Shown piece after piece: positions 21,501 through 31,520 of a DNA stretch of 64,000 bases (within the stretch, counting starts at the first letter, position 1; each line of letters begins with the position of its first letter). Both the position numbers and the translations under genes were made by a program. Under the pieces are notes generated by a model that did not search any database, was not told the DNA's origin, and saw only the letters and a program-made list of their open reading frames with translations. This stretch comes from Gnetum montanum (lineage: Eukaryota; Streptophyta; Gnetopsida; Gnetales; Gnetaceae): positions 211,443 through 275,442 of the forward strand of contig MNCI01021035.1 in assembly GCA_015680685.1 (NCBI GenBank), given 5' to 3'.

Positions 21501-24410
21501 ATCCTGTCATTTATACTTTGTTTTGACCCAAGCCTTGAGGGCTGACTCTTCTCTAAATCTCCAAACCCCATCAATTTCCTTTGCCAAAGTTCACATTGCA
21601 TTCAAGCTTTTGTTTAATGCTCCATGTGAAGATTGTTTTGTACTAAAAGAATAAAGTATTCTTTATTCTTTGGGAAGGGAAATCCTGTAACCCTTTCCAC
21701 ATCAGTCTTTCGTGTAATTTACCACCATCATTTTCTTGTATATTTAGAATATTATCTCTGTGTATTCATTTATCAAATTTCTTACCTTACCTTTCATCGA
21801 TTCCTTGTCATTTTTAAATTATGAAAGGTAGGCTAAGTCTATATTCAACAGATGAAGTGTGCTCCTTCATTTTATTATTATCAATTTATAGAGGGTTACA
21901 TCATCTTTAAGACCATTTATGGCTGCAAGTTAGACATTAATCATTCAACCCATGGAGGTATTGTCTGTGAGATTGCGACAGAATAATCTTGCTGTAACAA
22001 TGGATTATCTATTCTTTAGTGTCTTTATTATGCAACTGATAGTTATAACACAAGCTTAGACTCCCATCCTCCTCCTTGGCATACAATACCGATGCTCCAT
22101 ATGGGGACTGTGATGCACTCAGATGACCTTTTTTAACTCCAACTCTGGTGCAGTCAATCTGTATGGGCATTTTCAGGAAGAAGCAAATCCTAGTAACAAC
22201 TCAATCTTATAATCCACCGCCCAACGTTCTGGCAACACCCCTGGCAATTCCTCTGGCATTGAATCCCTGTACTATGATATGGCAATATGAAAGGCTTGTA
22301 ACATGATATTATTTCAGGGTAAAATATGCATCTGTTCTAAGTGGCCATTACAACATTGTCTAACTTTCTAATGAACATGTTGAAACATCAGTAGCAGGAA
22401 TGGGAATCAAAATTTCCCTTTCATTTTTAATTATGCTTCCTGAGAGAGTAGGCTTTCTCGCCTCTTTTCTCATGACCCCATGAAAGCCTGAGCTACTTCA
22501 ATAAAAGGGATACCCTAAAGCTAAATTCTACTACTTGAGAATCAATTCTCAACGACTGGACCATTTGTCAAGAACATAATATAACTATGCATATTAACAT
22601 ATGGATCATTGAGCATGATTTCAGAATGCTATTCTTTTAAAAGATGCCTCTACATTAAGACTTCAAAAAGTAGCCGATAAAATGTTTCATGCATTGATAT
22701 AATACACAATGACAAATAATATCATGCAAAAGTAAGTGCTCTGATATTTTCATACCATGGAACGTTGTGCAGAAAATATTGCATTCATTACAGCAACATA
22801 TCTGTTTCAAAAATAAATAGGAAATTGTATAAAAATAACTGATAAATAGAAACACTTTGCACAATATTTAAAAGATACTTACTGTTGTGGTGCATCTGGT
22901 GATCCTTGCAAACATAGAATCTGTGAAAAAACAACAGTTACCACAACAGAAGTTTAGCATAAATAAACAAACATATCCAGGAATATGATGGAGACAAAAC
23001 ATCTCAACTAGCTGTTAACTCTAATGTGATTTATTCTCTCTCTAACCCTTGAGAAATCAATTGCAACTGATGATGAATCTAGTATGATTTGAAATGTCTT
23101 GCAAAAAAATAAAAAATAAAAATTGCAAGCTATGGATGGTACATAACTTACTCTTGGTTGAGGATGAGCTATTTGTGATTTTAAAACCTTCTGTATATCT
23201 ATAATAATGGCTTAGGGTAGAACATAGTTGCTATTGCTTGTTTGAATAAAATCCATTTATCAAGGGAAGAGTAATGAAATGAGTAAAAGGAAATCGGAAG
23301 TTTTTGTAGAAAGTATATGGATACAACATAATGCCATAGACAAAGATCCAGACAACAGAGTATGCATATCATTTGTCTGCTTGTTCTTCTGCAAGGATTG
23401 GTCTTTTTTAACAAACTCTTCCAGTTGCTGAAAGATAAGTGTGTATGGAACCAAAATTTCCTGCAAGCCTTTTTCATTTGCCTTCTTATTCTCAGAGGGT
23501 TGTGCTGAAGAGTCATAAAGAAATTCACACGTATTTACACCCGTAGCAATGACAACTACTTGGTTCAATCGGTGGAGAACAAGAATGGAATTCAAGAAGG
23601 CACAAACCTGCGTTTTGTAAAACAGTAATATCAAATTCTAAATTGGTTAGCTTATCATATTTGTATTGTTAATTTTGCATAAAAAATATAAAATTTAGAA
23701 AAATGAAGCTACCAACTCTCTATAAACAATCTTTGTAAATCTCTTCAACAATTTAAGAATGATAGGAAAACAGAAAGATAGCTACCATAACCAGATATTA
23801 AAGATAAAGCAAACACAAAGCCTTCTAGATAGATTATCTCATAATGTCAACTTCTCCCAGAAGTAGCAAAATTTCATTATAGTATCACCACCACCACCAT
23901 GATGATCCATTATCTCAACAACATGGGCTAAACCAACAAGGAAGGTGAATGATTTAAGGACAATTTTCAGTCCTTGAATATATATTTAAATATTTTTACG
24001 CTTCTCCAAGTAGCATGCATCTCTTCATCAGAATTCGAAAAACAAAAAAGATATGTAACTGAACTTTGTGCATTCAAGTAGTTTAATCTTTTAAAATCAT
24101 TGTATAACTATATGGTCTATACAAATAAACAAAATGAGATAGAATAGCTTAAATTACATTATCTAGAAAATTTGAAAGGCTAAGAATAGGGCTCGGGAAA
24201 GGCTTCGCTGCGGTTCCATAATCCTTCAGAGCTCCAGTCCAGAAAAAAGGATTCATGTCAAGTATCACAACTACGAGGCTGACATCATCTGCATTTAACG
24301 AGCCATGAAACCTTTACAAAATTCGAAAATATTTTAAAAGGAAAAGAGGCAAATTATAATAAATGGCGAAAGCAGTTACCTTGCGGGAGCTTTTGATCCG
24401 CTGAATCCAT
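15419..24410 (-). CDS. TFB4: TFIIH core subunit TFB4 / GTF2H3 (p34), 11 coding exons
   Basis: Encodes the p34-type subunit of TFIIH, which acts in RNA polymerase II initiation and nucleotide excision repair in the nucleus. In this family a von Willebrand A-like domain and a C-terminal zinc finger hold the core together with the p44 subunit. Exons (high to low): 24410-24380, 24288-24158, 23607-23325, 23198-23152, 22920-22883, 22801-22756, 17280-17227, 17149-17081, 16947-16871, 16582-16487, 15515-15419. Phases agree at every junction, giving 969 bases including stop, about 322 residues, near the usual ~300. Visible landmarks: [88 protein letters not shown] and zinc finger [17 protein letters not shown] with KKCSTCG. 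The start is the first in-frame ATG after a leader intron. The family call is firm; the last exon is less certain. Confidence 0.92.
16487..16582 (-). CDS. TFB4: TFB4 coding exon 10 (zinc finger)
   Basis: Encodes [20 protein letters not shown] followed by [11 protein letters not shown] and two bases of Gly. The Cys pattern for zinc binding is kept. Many plants have C-E/K-H-H before KKC; here that position is C-E-S-L, and animals also lack the His pair, so it need not be damaging. Confidence 0.92.
16871..16947 (-). CDS. TFB4: TFB4 coding exon 9
   Basis: Encodes [20 protein letters not shown] and VDFHA plus two bases of Ser. It is flanked by TTTAG and GTAAGT. The family has FATDLHSR...LP.P.GVDFRASCF here. 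Confidence 0.92.
17081..17149 (-). CDS. TFB4: TFB4 coding exon 8
   Basis: Encodes [20 protein letters not shown] and CLS, the conserved S-x-I-T-G-G block, between TGCAG and GTATGT. Phase 0 at both ends. Confidence 0.92.
17227..17280 (-). CDS. TFB4: TFB4 coding exon 7
   Basis: Encodes [18 protein letters not shown] between TGCAG and GTTCAG. It matches the family block VPIDACxxG...SAFLQQ. GTTCAG is a weak donor but the homology boundary is sharp. Confidence 0.9.
18505..18840 (-). repeat. Tandem duplication unit 1 in the intronic gypsy
   Basis: This block and the next one repeat with a constant offset of 336 bp. Shared marks include CAAACAACTTCTCACAATAG, GATGACCAGCCCAAAGAGT and CAGGCACCAACCATGA. 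The duplicated part covers the gypsy RNase H-integrase junction including its Cys pair. The copies have since diverged, so the duplication is not recent. Confidence 0.85.
18841..19180 (-). repeat. Tandem duplication unit 2 in the intronic gypsy
   Basis: Second copy of the ~336 bp unit at 18505-18840. It continues without a break into the upstream part of the gypsy reading frame (19180-19373; [19 protein letters not shown] on the minus strand). Confidence 0.85.
19441..19870 (+). mobile_element. LINE (non-LTR) 3' fragment nested in the gypsy element
   Basis: The plus strand reads [20 protein letters not shown] then HQGLPIGIR and [18 protein letters not shown]. This is the pattern of the zinc-binding domain at the end of plant LINE reverse transcriptases (W..K.P.K...FLW...H..LPT, then C..C....T..H.F..C). 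It is on the strand opposite to the surrounding gypsy pol and interrupts it between integrase and RT. Stops follow the zinc motif, and the upstream RT and endonuclease are absent, as in a 5'-truncated LINE insertion. The right border is only approximate. Confidence 0.7.
22756..22801 (-). CDS. TFB4: TFB4 coding exon 6 (46 nt)
   Basis: Encodes [15 protein letters not shown] after completing a Gln codon. The donor is ATG/GTATGA in phase 0. The intron that follows is the ~5.5 kb one carrying the nested retroelements. Confidence 0.92.
22883..22920 (-). CDS. TFB4: TFB4 coding exon 5 (38 nt)
   Basis: Encodes [12 protein letters not shown] and two bases of the next Gln. It is bounded by CACAG and GTAAGT and matches the conserved ILCLQGSPD block of p34 proteins. 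Confidence 0.92.
23152..23198 (-). CDS. TFB4: TFB4 coding exon 4 (47 nt)
   Basis: A small exon between TATAG and GTAAGT. It joins to give [16 protein letters not shown], matching the family segment YIQ-RVFRS...HPQPR that links the vWA-domain helix to the next strand. Confidence 0.88.
23325..23607 (-). CDS. TFB4: TFB4 coding exon 3
   Basis: Encodes [34 protein letters not shown], a variable linker, and [11 protein letters not shown] plus one base. The open frame continues past the exon end for about 20 codons, but the homology stops at SMALC, so the donor is placed at T/GTATCCAT. The next exon then restores Y-I-Q. Confidence 0.9.
24158..24288 (-). CDS. TFB4: TFB4 coding exon 2
   Basis: Starts after TGCAG and encodes the first beta strand of the vWA-like domain ([19 protein letters not shown]) and continues to LSNFLDN. 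The donor GTAATT leaves phase 0. The sequence between FFW and the helix SNFLDN is slightly longer than in many angiosperm homologues known to me. Confidence 0.92.
24380..24410 (-). CDS. TFB4: TFB4 coding exon 1
   Basis: Encodes [10 protein letters not shown] and the first base of the next Asp codon (phase 1). The donor is AAG/GTAACT. The following exon supplies AT, giving D-DVSLVVV, which matches the family start. Confidence 0.9.
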
Positions 24411-24423
24411 GACAATCGTTACA

Positions 24424-24432
24424 ACTACTACT
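24424..24432 (-). other. Triple tandem splice acceptor TAGTAGTAG in the TFB4 leader
   Basis: Read on the minus strand, TTGTTGTAGTAGTAGTTG offers three consecutive acceptors three bases apart before the start-codon exon. All lie upstream of the ATG, so alternative use would change only the 5' UTR length. Confidence 0.45.
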
Positions 24433-24709
24433 ACAACAAAAAGGAACATAACAAAGTAAGTAAAGAAAATTAAATATCTTTCAGAGGAGATCTTAGCAAT
24501 CTGCGTAGGAATGATTCATATCTTGCATTTGATTCAGGGAAAAGAAATTAACATATTTCATAAAAACTTGACTAATATCAGAATGATCAGACAATATCCC
24601 AGCATATATCATTCTAATTGAAAATTTCATCATTCGCAGCAACGCCACTGACAGGAGTAGCAAAACATAGGTAAGAAGAGAATTTATCAATTACAGCTTA
24701 TGCACTCAC

Positions 24710-24860
24710 CTGGCGTTGTTCTGCAAGTTCGATTTGAAGTTTCAAATTATATAGAAAAATATTTCCACTACTCTACAATGAAGTTGTTCGGGTTCTAAAA
24801 CCGTTGCAATCTATCGAAAACTAAAGCGGCATAGCTAACTTCGCTCCAACAGCTGAAATA
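24710..24860 (-). other. TFB4: TFB4 5' UTR exon (non-coding)
   Basis: On the minus strand a clear donor GCCAG/GTGAGT ends at 24710, followed by a ~275-300 bp intron with an acceptor TTGTTGTAG a few bases before the start-codon exon. This suggests a leader intron in the 5' UTR, common in plant housekeeping genes. The outer end is not defined; the region to ~24900 shows no convincing TATA box, as expected for a housekeeping promoter. Confidence 0.55.
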
Positions 24861-24899
24861 TACAAATTATCAGCCTGCGCGAAAGAATTGTTACTTAAT

Positions 24900-25925
24900 G
24901 CGCACAATGCAATAAGTAATTAAGGTCTCGGCTCCAGAGGTTAGTTTTGGTAGGCCTTTGCATTTACCGATATAAGGTATTGAACTATGTTTCATTTACC
25001 AATACCCAGGTATTATACCACATTTAGCAACAATTTGTGGTTAGTATGTTAATAGTGGAACCCATATCTCACAAGATATATAATACATTGCCCATTAGCA
25101 TTGAACTTGTGACGAGTTTTATCACTAGGTTACTACCTCATTGTTTCCAAATATTCAATTATGATTCCAATGCATATTGGAGACATTAATATATTATTCG
25201 AGATCTTACTTTCCTTTAGTTGATTTTTCTTTTTTCAATCACTTGAGTACAAAGGACAAAAAATAACATAGAATGGAATAACCTTCCAATTTGAGGGATG
25301 TCTACTCAAGTGTATAACCTTACAATGCATGCTTTGAAAATCAAGAAAAAATCAATTGTTAGTAGGGAGGATAGCCTCACTCTTAACATCATTTTCCATA
25401 TCTATGCTCCAACTTAAAATAGCAAAAGGATTTAATGTAGCAATAGAAAGCTTTGGTGAAATATCAACATTTATAGAAAGCTTTGGTGAAATATCAACAT
25501 TTATAGAAAGCTTTGGTGAAATATTAACATTTATAGGACAGGAAGATAAAATAGTATATGTTAGGACATATTGTTCATCATGATTGACTTTAAATCAATA
25601 CTTTTTTGGTATTTGCTACAACCCTCTCATCAACAAAGGATTTAATCTTTGGTTAGATAGTAATCTTTTTACATAAGGAAAAAATTTCCTTGCAACCTAT
25701 CTATTCGAACTGATTAATACTCCCTATAATAAAAGTCTTCACATAAACTTCTACCTTCTCTAGTTTCTTTATGCCAAGTGATCATCATTCTTGACATTGG
25801 CATCAACTTGATTTTTCATCTATTTAGCTTCAAATTTTTCCTTTTTCATCCTCAATTTCAACACTTTTTTCTTTTCCATAGCACTTTTTTATGAGTCTTG
25901 GTTTTGTCAGCCATGTTGATGCAAC
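24900..25925. other. Upstream flank of TFB4, non-coding apart from a tandem repeat
   Basis: Between the TFB4 leader exon and the first gypsy LTR I see no gene. A three-copy 30 bp repeat lies at 25443-25532. The first ~150 bp next to 24900 should hold the TFB4 promoter, but no single element stands out. Confidence 0.5.
25443..25532 (+). repeat. 30-bp tandem repeat, three copies
   Basis: The unit ATAGAAAGCTTTGGTGAAAT + ATCAACATTT repeats three times head to tail, with one change in the last copy (ATCAACA to ATTAACA). Being a multiple of three it leaves a frame open (IESFGEISTF repeated), but there is no other sign of coding. Confidence 0.95.
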
Positions 25926-25929
25926 AATG

Positions 25930-26450
25930 TCAACACAACAAATTATTCTTTAACTTGCAAGCAATTATTTTATATTCATCACACTTAATTACTCTACATA
26001 AGTAGAACTAGCTTTGAGCATGCACATGTTAACGTTAGGTAATGCCAATAGTGCACCACTTGATACATCCAATAGTGGATGCTTGACAATCTAGTAGTAT
26101 ATGTTCAGGATGTGTACATTGAGTTGGGAATGGATACTCCATGCATAGGCTAGACTATATTCATTTCTTGCACTTAGACTATATAGTTTAAAATTTCAAT
26201 ACTTTAATATTTTAATGATATTTTAGCTATGGCCTCAACAGCATTAGTATCATTTGCCTCAATCACACTTAATCATATAAACTAGGATCACACAAGTATG
26301 ATTAAGAAGCAGTGACCAATAATTTAACTTCTAGCTATCTAGACAACTATTATAGTCCTAGTTCATGAAATTCAACCACACTACACATGAATGCTTGTGA
26401 TCTGTATTGTTAGACATATGGTCTACTTTGCCACTTATCATTAGCATCAT
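25930..26450 (+). repeat. Gypsy-1 5' LTR remnant
   Basis: Matches 43085-43550 in the same orientation through blocks such as TAGTGCACCACTTG, GATGTGTACATTGAGTT / GATGTGCACAGTGAGTT, GACCAATAATTTAA / GACCAATGATCTAA and GTCTACTTTGCCA / GTCTACTTTTCCA. The 5' part found in the other LTRs (TATA region) is not seen, so this copy seems truncated at its left end. Confidence 0.75.
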
Positions 26451-26569
26451 TGCAGAGGACTAGTACTAGTGGTTTAGATTATTAGAATCATTTAAGGATC
26501 ATTGTTAGAACACAAAATAATTTATTGCTTAGAAATAATATTATTTTTTCAAAGAACACATAGTAATTC

Positions 26570-28450
26570 TTTTTGTAGGGTAGATTTCCCACCTGCTAAT
26601 GACTCAACACGAGGATGTAATAGGACTATTAAGAATCGAGATGAGGCACTATAACAAATGAAAGTTATCTAGCAGCATTTAGATCTATACTATTTGGATT
26701 TTACTTTCATCCTTCACTAGGATGAACAATTGTGATGAAGGGACATAGAAGGCATCATTATGTTACCACATGATCATTTAATTTCATCAATGTTCATGCA
26801 ACATTGATGAAAGTGGGACATGAAGCAACTAATCCAGACTATAGGGTGGCTAACAAGATGTCTAGGTCCTACTAGCCCACCGAATCCTAATTGCAAAAGG
26901 GCCATTTCATGGAGGCATGCCATGAAGGCACCAAGGGATAGAAGGCTACTATCCCATTAACATTGTAATCATAAAATGAGGATATAGACTACCAATCTAG
27001 TTGATCTCATTACTAAAACTCTCCACTCATTTGTGTAGACGATATGAATAATCCATGATCACGTTCAAAATTAGCAAACAACTAAGGCAAAGGGAGAAGT
27101 AGACTTAACGCGTAGGGGACCTCTAAGCCTAGGTCTTCCACTAGGCCACCTAGAGAATATCCAAAGGTCACAAACAAAGAGTAACCTAGCATAACTCTCA
27201 TAGTTTTCCATCATTATCCTTATCATCAATCTTTGATAAGGGTGAATGTAACCAAAGGTAGGATTGGCGAATATGATAGAAGAGACCATTATAGGGATGA
27301 TAGATGAAAAATAAACATGATCAAGAAGTTGGACACCAATATGAATGAAGGTATAATAGGTAATGCCAAAGGAGACATGGTTAGGATAGGGACCATGATG
27401 AACCATTGCTTGCTACTTGAAGCATGATTAAGTTTAAGGAGTTGGTCTATATTTCAACCAAGTATCAAAGAAATAACTAAATCAAATGTCTAGATATGAA
27501 TAATATCTTTAAGTTTCAAGGAGGCTATAATGCATATCCATAACATCATTTGCAAGTCTTCCATGATGCCTACACCCTATAGAACATAGAGAATGAGTGA
27601 CAAAAGTTAAGACTTTTTAATATGACACATTAAATAAGTTGAAAGTTGGTATTAGTCCTTAGAGTTAGAATCTATTAGAGGGTGAAGTATAATATTGGAG
27701 TTGTTCAATGACACATATCAAACATACTTCCGAATCTCTAATTTAAGAAAGTAAATTCAAAGATAGAAATAAGACAATCATAAATCCCTTGATGAAACCT
27801 TGGGTAAATATTATTCTCTACTACATAGATGCCTAGGTTATGGCTTCTCTCAAAGAGAATAGGTAAACCATATCATAGATGGACTCAGAAACAAGAAAGA
27901 AAACCCTTACAGTTTATGCCAAAGGGAAACTATTAGAAATAGGAGTTCATCAAATTTAGAGATTAATTGATCAAGTTTCAAAGGAAAAAGAAGAGCTCAA
28001 AAAGAGAGAGCGTGTGTAGAGGGGTAGAATAGGGGCCCCTCTATCTACAAAAAGAAGGTCCATCTCTATGAACTAGATGAGGGAACACTATTAAAGAAGA
28101 TGGTACAAAGAAAAACCTTACTCATTCAGAATCAATTATTGAGATTTTGATAAAGATTGATAAGATGTGAAACTCAATAGATGAAAAGTTCCAAATAATA
28201 TTAATGATTGTGAAGAAAAAAGTAGAGTAAGGTAAAGCCAAGGACAAAGACAAGAGAAAAAAAGGATATAGGAAGGGACTACTCCCATCAAAAAGGAAAA
28301 GCAGCTACAATTGAAGAGGTTTTAGACTCTAAATTAAAAGATGATGATTATGATATTTGTCAATACAAACATCCTAAAAATTTTTGCATTATAGTGTCAC
28401 ATCTCCAAGAGTCTAGGGTTTATGCCTTAAACTCAAAGTTCATCAAGAGG
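26570..28450 (+). pseudogene. Gypsy-1 gag region (weak)
   Basis: This occupies the gag position between the LTR and protease. The plus strand is rich in charged residues (for example RRDHYRDDR near 27270-27300) and Lys/Glu-rich around 28000-28300, with many stops and frameshifts. No CCHC knuckle could be found. The call rests mainly on position. Confidence 0.45.
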
Positions 28451-29129
28451 TAAATACCTAGGAAGTTGCCTTATCCTTAAGGCAACTCTAGGTAGCCCTA
28501 TCAATAGCAGTAGTACTATTCAAGTGGGGTTCCATCTTAAACTCATAAGTACCATTAGCAGCGGCAAAACTCATAGTTGTAGGGGATACCACCATGAAGG
28601 TAGTAGTATCCTTATAGGCAATCTGATCCTTATGAATATTATGTTGAACAACCTATATCTCCAAGTGGTTCCACCACATGTCTTTGCTCAGTACTATTAT
28701 CTTCTTCAATATCACAATCCTACCACTTCACAAGTTGAATCTTCTACTTCATATACATCTCATCCTCACTAGCATCCTCAAACACATGCTCCAAGTCCAT
28801 TACCATCCAGTTCACTTATGCAAGGTATTTATTCGCAACCATAACAATAGAATGCCATAAGAGCTGTAAACATGTAGATGAATTACAACTCAAGTGGTTT
28901 CGAGTACATGAAACACCCATTCTTTAGACCAACTAGTCCATCTAAACCTCCATAGGCATCTATAATTGTGGATCCCATATTGATAATATCCTAGATACCT
29001 CATGGATCACCTTCAAACCAAAAGTCCCTCTCATGTATCGACTATCATGTTGATCCATGTAGTTATTAATTAAATAAAGGTAGAAATTTTTTTAAGAAAA
29101 GAACTAATCCAAGAAGCCCCCTAATTTAA

Positions 29130-29420
29130 TTGCAAATCATAGAAAACATTCCTTACATGGCTCTACTGGACTCAGGTTTTGGAGTCAATCTGATTTTGTA
29201 GGAGACATACAAAGCCTAGAACTTATCTTCTCTTAGAGATGTAACATCATGTTGAAGCTTATGAACCAATTTATCACCATTTCCTTGAAATTTTTGGAAG
29301 ATATTGTGACCATCATGAGTGGCTAGTCATATCCTATGGATTTTTTGATGATCCAAGTAAACAACTACAAGGGGGAATTTTCCATCATTATGGAAAGGGC
29401 TTGGCCAAGTATAATTGATG
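29130..29420 (+). pseudogene. Gypsy-1 aspartic protease domain
   Basis: MALLDSGFGVNLIL at 29156-29200 is the D-S/T-G active-site motif of retroviral-type proteases, with the usual hydrophobic residues before and S/V-N-L/V-I after. Downstream, KGEFSIIMERAWPSIIDVKL has the shape of the protease C-terminal segment. Stops interrupt the frame. Confidence 0.7.
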
Positions 29421-29422
29421 TC

Positions 29423-29758
29423 AAGCTTGGAATTAGTGACCTATCCTTGAAAATACTCAAAGATAATGAATAGAAAATTATAGATAAGAAGAGAGTTTCA
29501 TGCATAATGTACAATGACATGAGGTATAACTACATGCAAAAGATTTGGACAATTAGACATAGAACTATAATAGCATGTAGATCATGTGCCAAGCTTGGAA
29601 TTAGTGACCTATCCTTGAAACCTTCAAGGAGAATGAACATAAAATTATAGAGAAGAAGAGAGTTCCATGCATTTCATATAGTATCATGGGAAGTAACTAC
29701 ATGCAAAAGATTCAAGTAATAGACACAACATTATCACCATGTAAGTCATGTGTAGAAT
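29423..29758 (+). repeat. 168-bp tandem duplication in gypsy-1
   Basis: The block starting AAGCTTGGAATTAGTGACCT at 29423 repeats from 29591 with an offset of 168 bp, running through AACTACATGCAAAAGATT and CATGTA-GTCATGTG. The offset is a multiple of three (56 codons). The copies differ at several positions. Confidence 0.88.
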
Positions 29759-30239
29759 TAGAGAGTGTACAGAAGTGCCTATATGTACTAGTCACAAAAT
29801 AAGATGATGTCCAATGGCTACTTACAAATGAAAGTTGTAGTTCCACTATGCATATGAAATCATAAGAAGTCTCATGAGTGCCTACATCAATAGGTTGCAT
29901 GAAACGGAATAACTCAAATGCTAATTCTTTGATGTAGAAAATCATTAAGCAGATATGGATTGGGGGAGAGTTGGAAATTTTGGAGACATCAAAACTAGAG
30001 CCTCTTAAACTTAAAACACTACCAAAATCACTTGACTATGTGTTATTAAAGAATGTAATAGTGAACGTCCTTCTCACAAAGGAACAGAAGAAAATATTAT
30101 TGATGGTGGTAAACAAATGGCTAATTACCTTTGCCTAGTCATATGATGATATCATAAGTATTGATCTATACATATGTTAGTGTAGAATCTACATAAATAT
30201 AGTCATTAAGCCCATAAGATAACCATAGGGTAGAATGAA

Positions 30240-30541
30240 TCCCAAATTAAAGCAAGTTATCAACAAGGAGGTGGAAAAGCTCCTAAAAGCTAGGTTCATC
30301 TATCTTGTAGATGATAGTAAGTGGGAAAGCTCACTCATCATTTTGCCAAAGAAAAATAAATAATGAACGATCTACATTGATTTTAGGTTGTTGAACATGA
30401 TAACATTCAAGGATCATTTTCTATTACCATTTGTGAACTTTGTGCTAGCTACTATTATAGGCCACAAGTATTATAGCTTTATGGATGGCTATAGTGGCTA
30501 CAATCGAATCCAAATAGTCTTGAAAGATCAAGCCAAAATCA
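30240..30541 (+). pseudogene. Gypsy-1 reverse transcriptase, N-terminal half
   Basis: The plus strand reads MNPKLKQVINKEVEKLLKAR, FIYLVDDSKWESSLIILPKK, IYIDFRLLNMITFKDHFLLP and YYSFMDGYSGYNRIQIVL, all standard gypsy RT blocks (I..EV.KLL.A.FI, D.R.LN..T..D.FPLP, F.DGYSGY.QI). Two consecutive stops lie after KKNK. The domain is cut at 30541 by the copia LTR, and the Y-x-D-D block is not found on the far side. Confidence 0.82.
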
Positions 30542-31504
30542 TGAAGATTGAGAACTTAGAAGTGGGGTTGAATAAGTTCTATCAAATTAGATCCAATTTT
30601 ACACATAGATGTACATGGTTTCCTAACTTGGGTGTGTCATACTCAGAGGGTAGAATCCTTGCACACCTCTAGACTTTGTTTATCAAAAAATGTGATTTCA
30701 AGGATTCCAAAACCTTTACAAGGTATGAGCTCTACTAGGAGTGTTTTCTCTTAGAAACATACCCAGCCCCTAAAGGTTCCAACAAGTGCACGAGATGCCT
30801 TCTCTTAAGAAGCACATCAATCCCTTGAGGCTTAGAATGGAAGACAATAAATATCAAGGAGAGAACGTACTAGAACTACAAATTTCTTGCTTTGAGGCTC
30901 TTAGCAAAAACCAATAAATGATAAAGAATTGAAGTACAAATAATTCACAAGATGTATACAATGATAGATCTCAATCACATGTACAGTGCTTTCTTTTCCT
31001 AAGAAGGTATCATCTTCTTTTATATCCTTGTTAGCATCATATGACCGTTTAAGTTTGTACAATGGATACAAATGGCTAGTTGAGAAATCTTGCACAAGTT
31101 TGAGATGTCTTACTAGGTTTCTAGAGCTTACAAGTGGGTTGTCTCAAAATATTGGGACATCTTGTATGAGAAGTCTCAACTTGAACTAGGATGTCTTAGC
31201 TTAGATTGGGATATCTACTATTTTATTGGGACATCTCACCTAAGACTAGAGCTTCTAAATGGAGATGTCTTGCTATACATTGAGATGTCTTGGTAAAGAT
31301 CAAGACATCTTCTTTGAAATTCTAGATGTCTTACTTGTGATTTCTTTCAACTTCTTGAATTTCTTATTTGGACTCTAGCACTCCAAATTGACAAATCAAG
31401 CTCTATCTTGATCTCATTATGCTCCATCTTGGTCCTACAAGATCTCACAATCATACTTATAAATTCTTCATTTTCCAAGGTTTTGACATACCATAAGGTC
31501 AACA
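30542..31504 (-). repeat. Copia-1 3' LTR
   Basis: On the minus strand it begins TGTTGACCTTATGG right after the polypurine tract and ends AATCTTCA, with the expected TG...CA ends. Its last ~45 bases match the 5' LTR end at 35800 (GAACTTAGAAG, TTGAATAAGTT). Its upstream (U3) half, 31080-31340, is packed with AGATGTCTT / AGACATCT motifs. Confidence 0.75.
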
Positions 31505-31520
31505 ATCTTCCCCTTTTTGG
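31502..31520 (-). promoter_or_regulatory. Copia-1 polypurine tract
   Basis: The minus strand reads CCAAAAAGGGGAAGATTG immediately before the 3' LTR start. This AAGGGG(G)AGATTG-TG arrangement is the usual plus-strand primer of plant copia elements. Confidence 0.75.

Larger units (their letters stand above)
17990..22260 (-). mobile_element. Ty3/gypsy retrotransposon remnant inside TFB4 intron 6
   Basis: Minus-strand pol pieces appear in the proper order from high to low coordinates. RT N-terminus: [20 protein letters not shown] (about 22260-22180) and [15 protein letters not shown] catalytic block: [13 protein letters not shown] (about 20735-20695). A linker to integrase with CMCQQ-type Cys pairs: [10 protein letters not shown] (about 18570-18535 and again near 18900). 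Integrase C-terminal part: [16 protein letters not shown] with the catalytic Glu (about 18195-18130). Frameshifts and stops are frequent and no LTRs could be delimited. The stretch 20950-22000 between the RT pieces is not clearly gypsy and may be a further insertion. Orientation matches the host gene. Confidence 0.8.

Noticed and set aside
23260-23634. Minus-strand 124-residue open frame as a complete protein
   Set aside because: Conserved TFB4 sequence ends at SMALC (23325); the tail [15 protein letters not shown] is intron. The first residues before VCAFLN are also intron.
25443-25532. CRISPR-like array
   Set aside because: The repeats are directly adjacent with no spacers, and the window is plant nuclear DNA.
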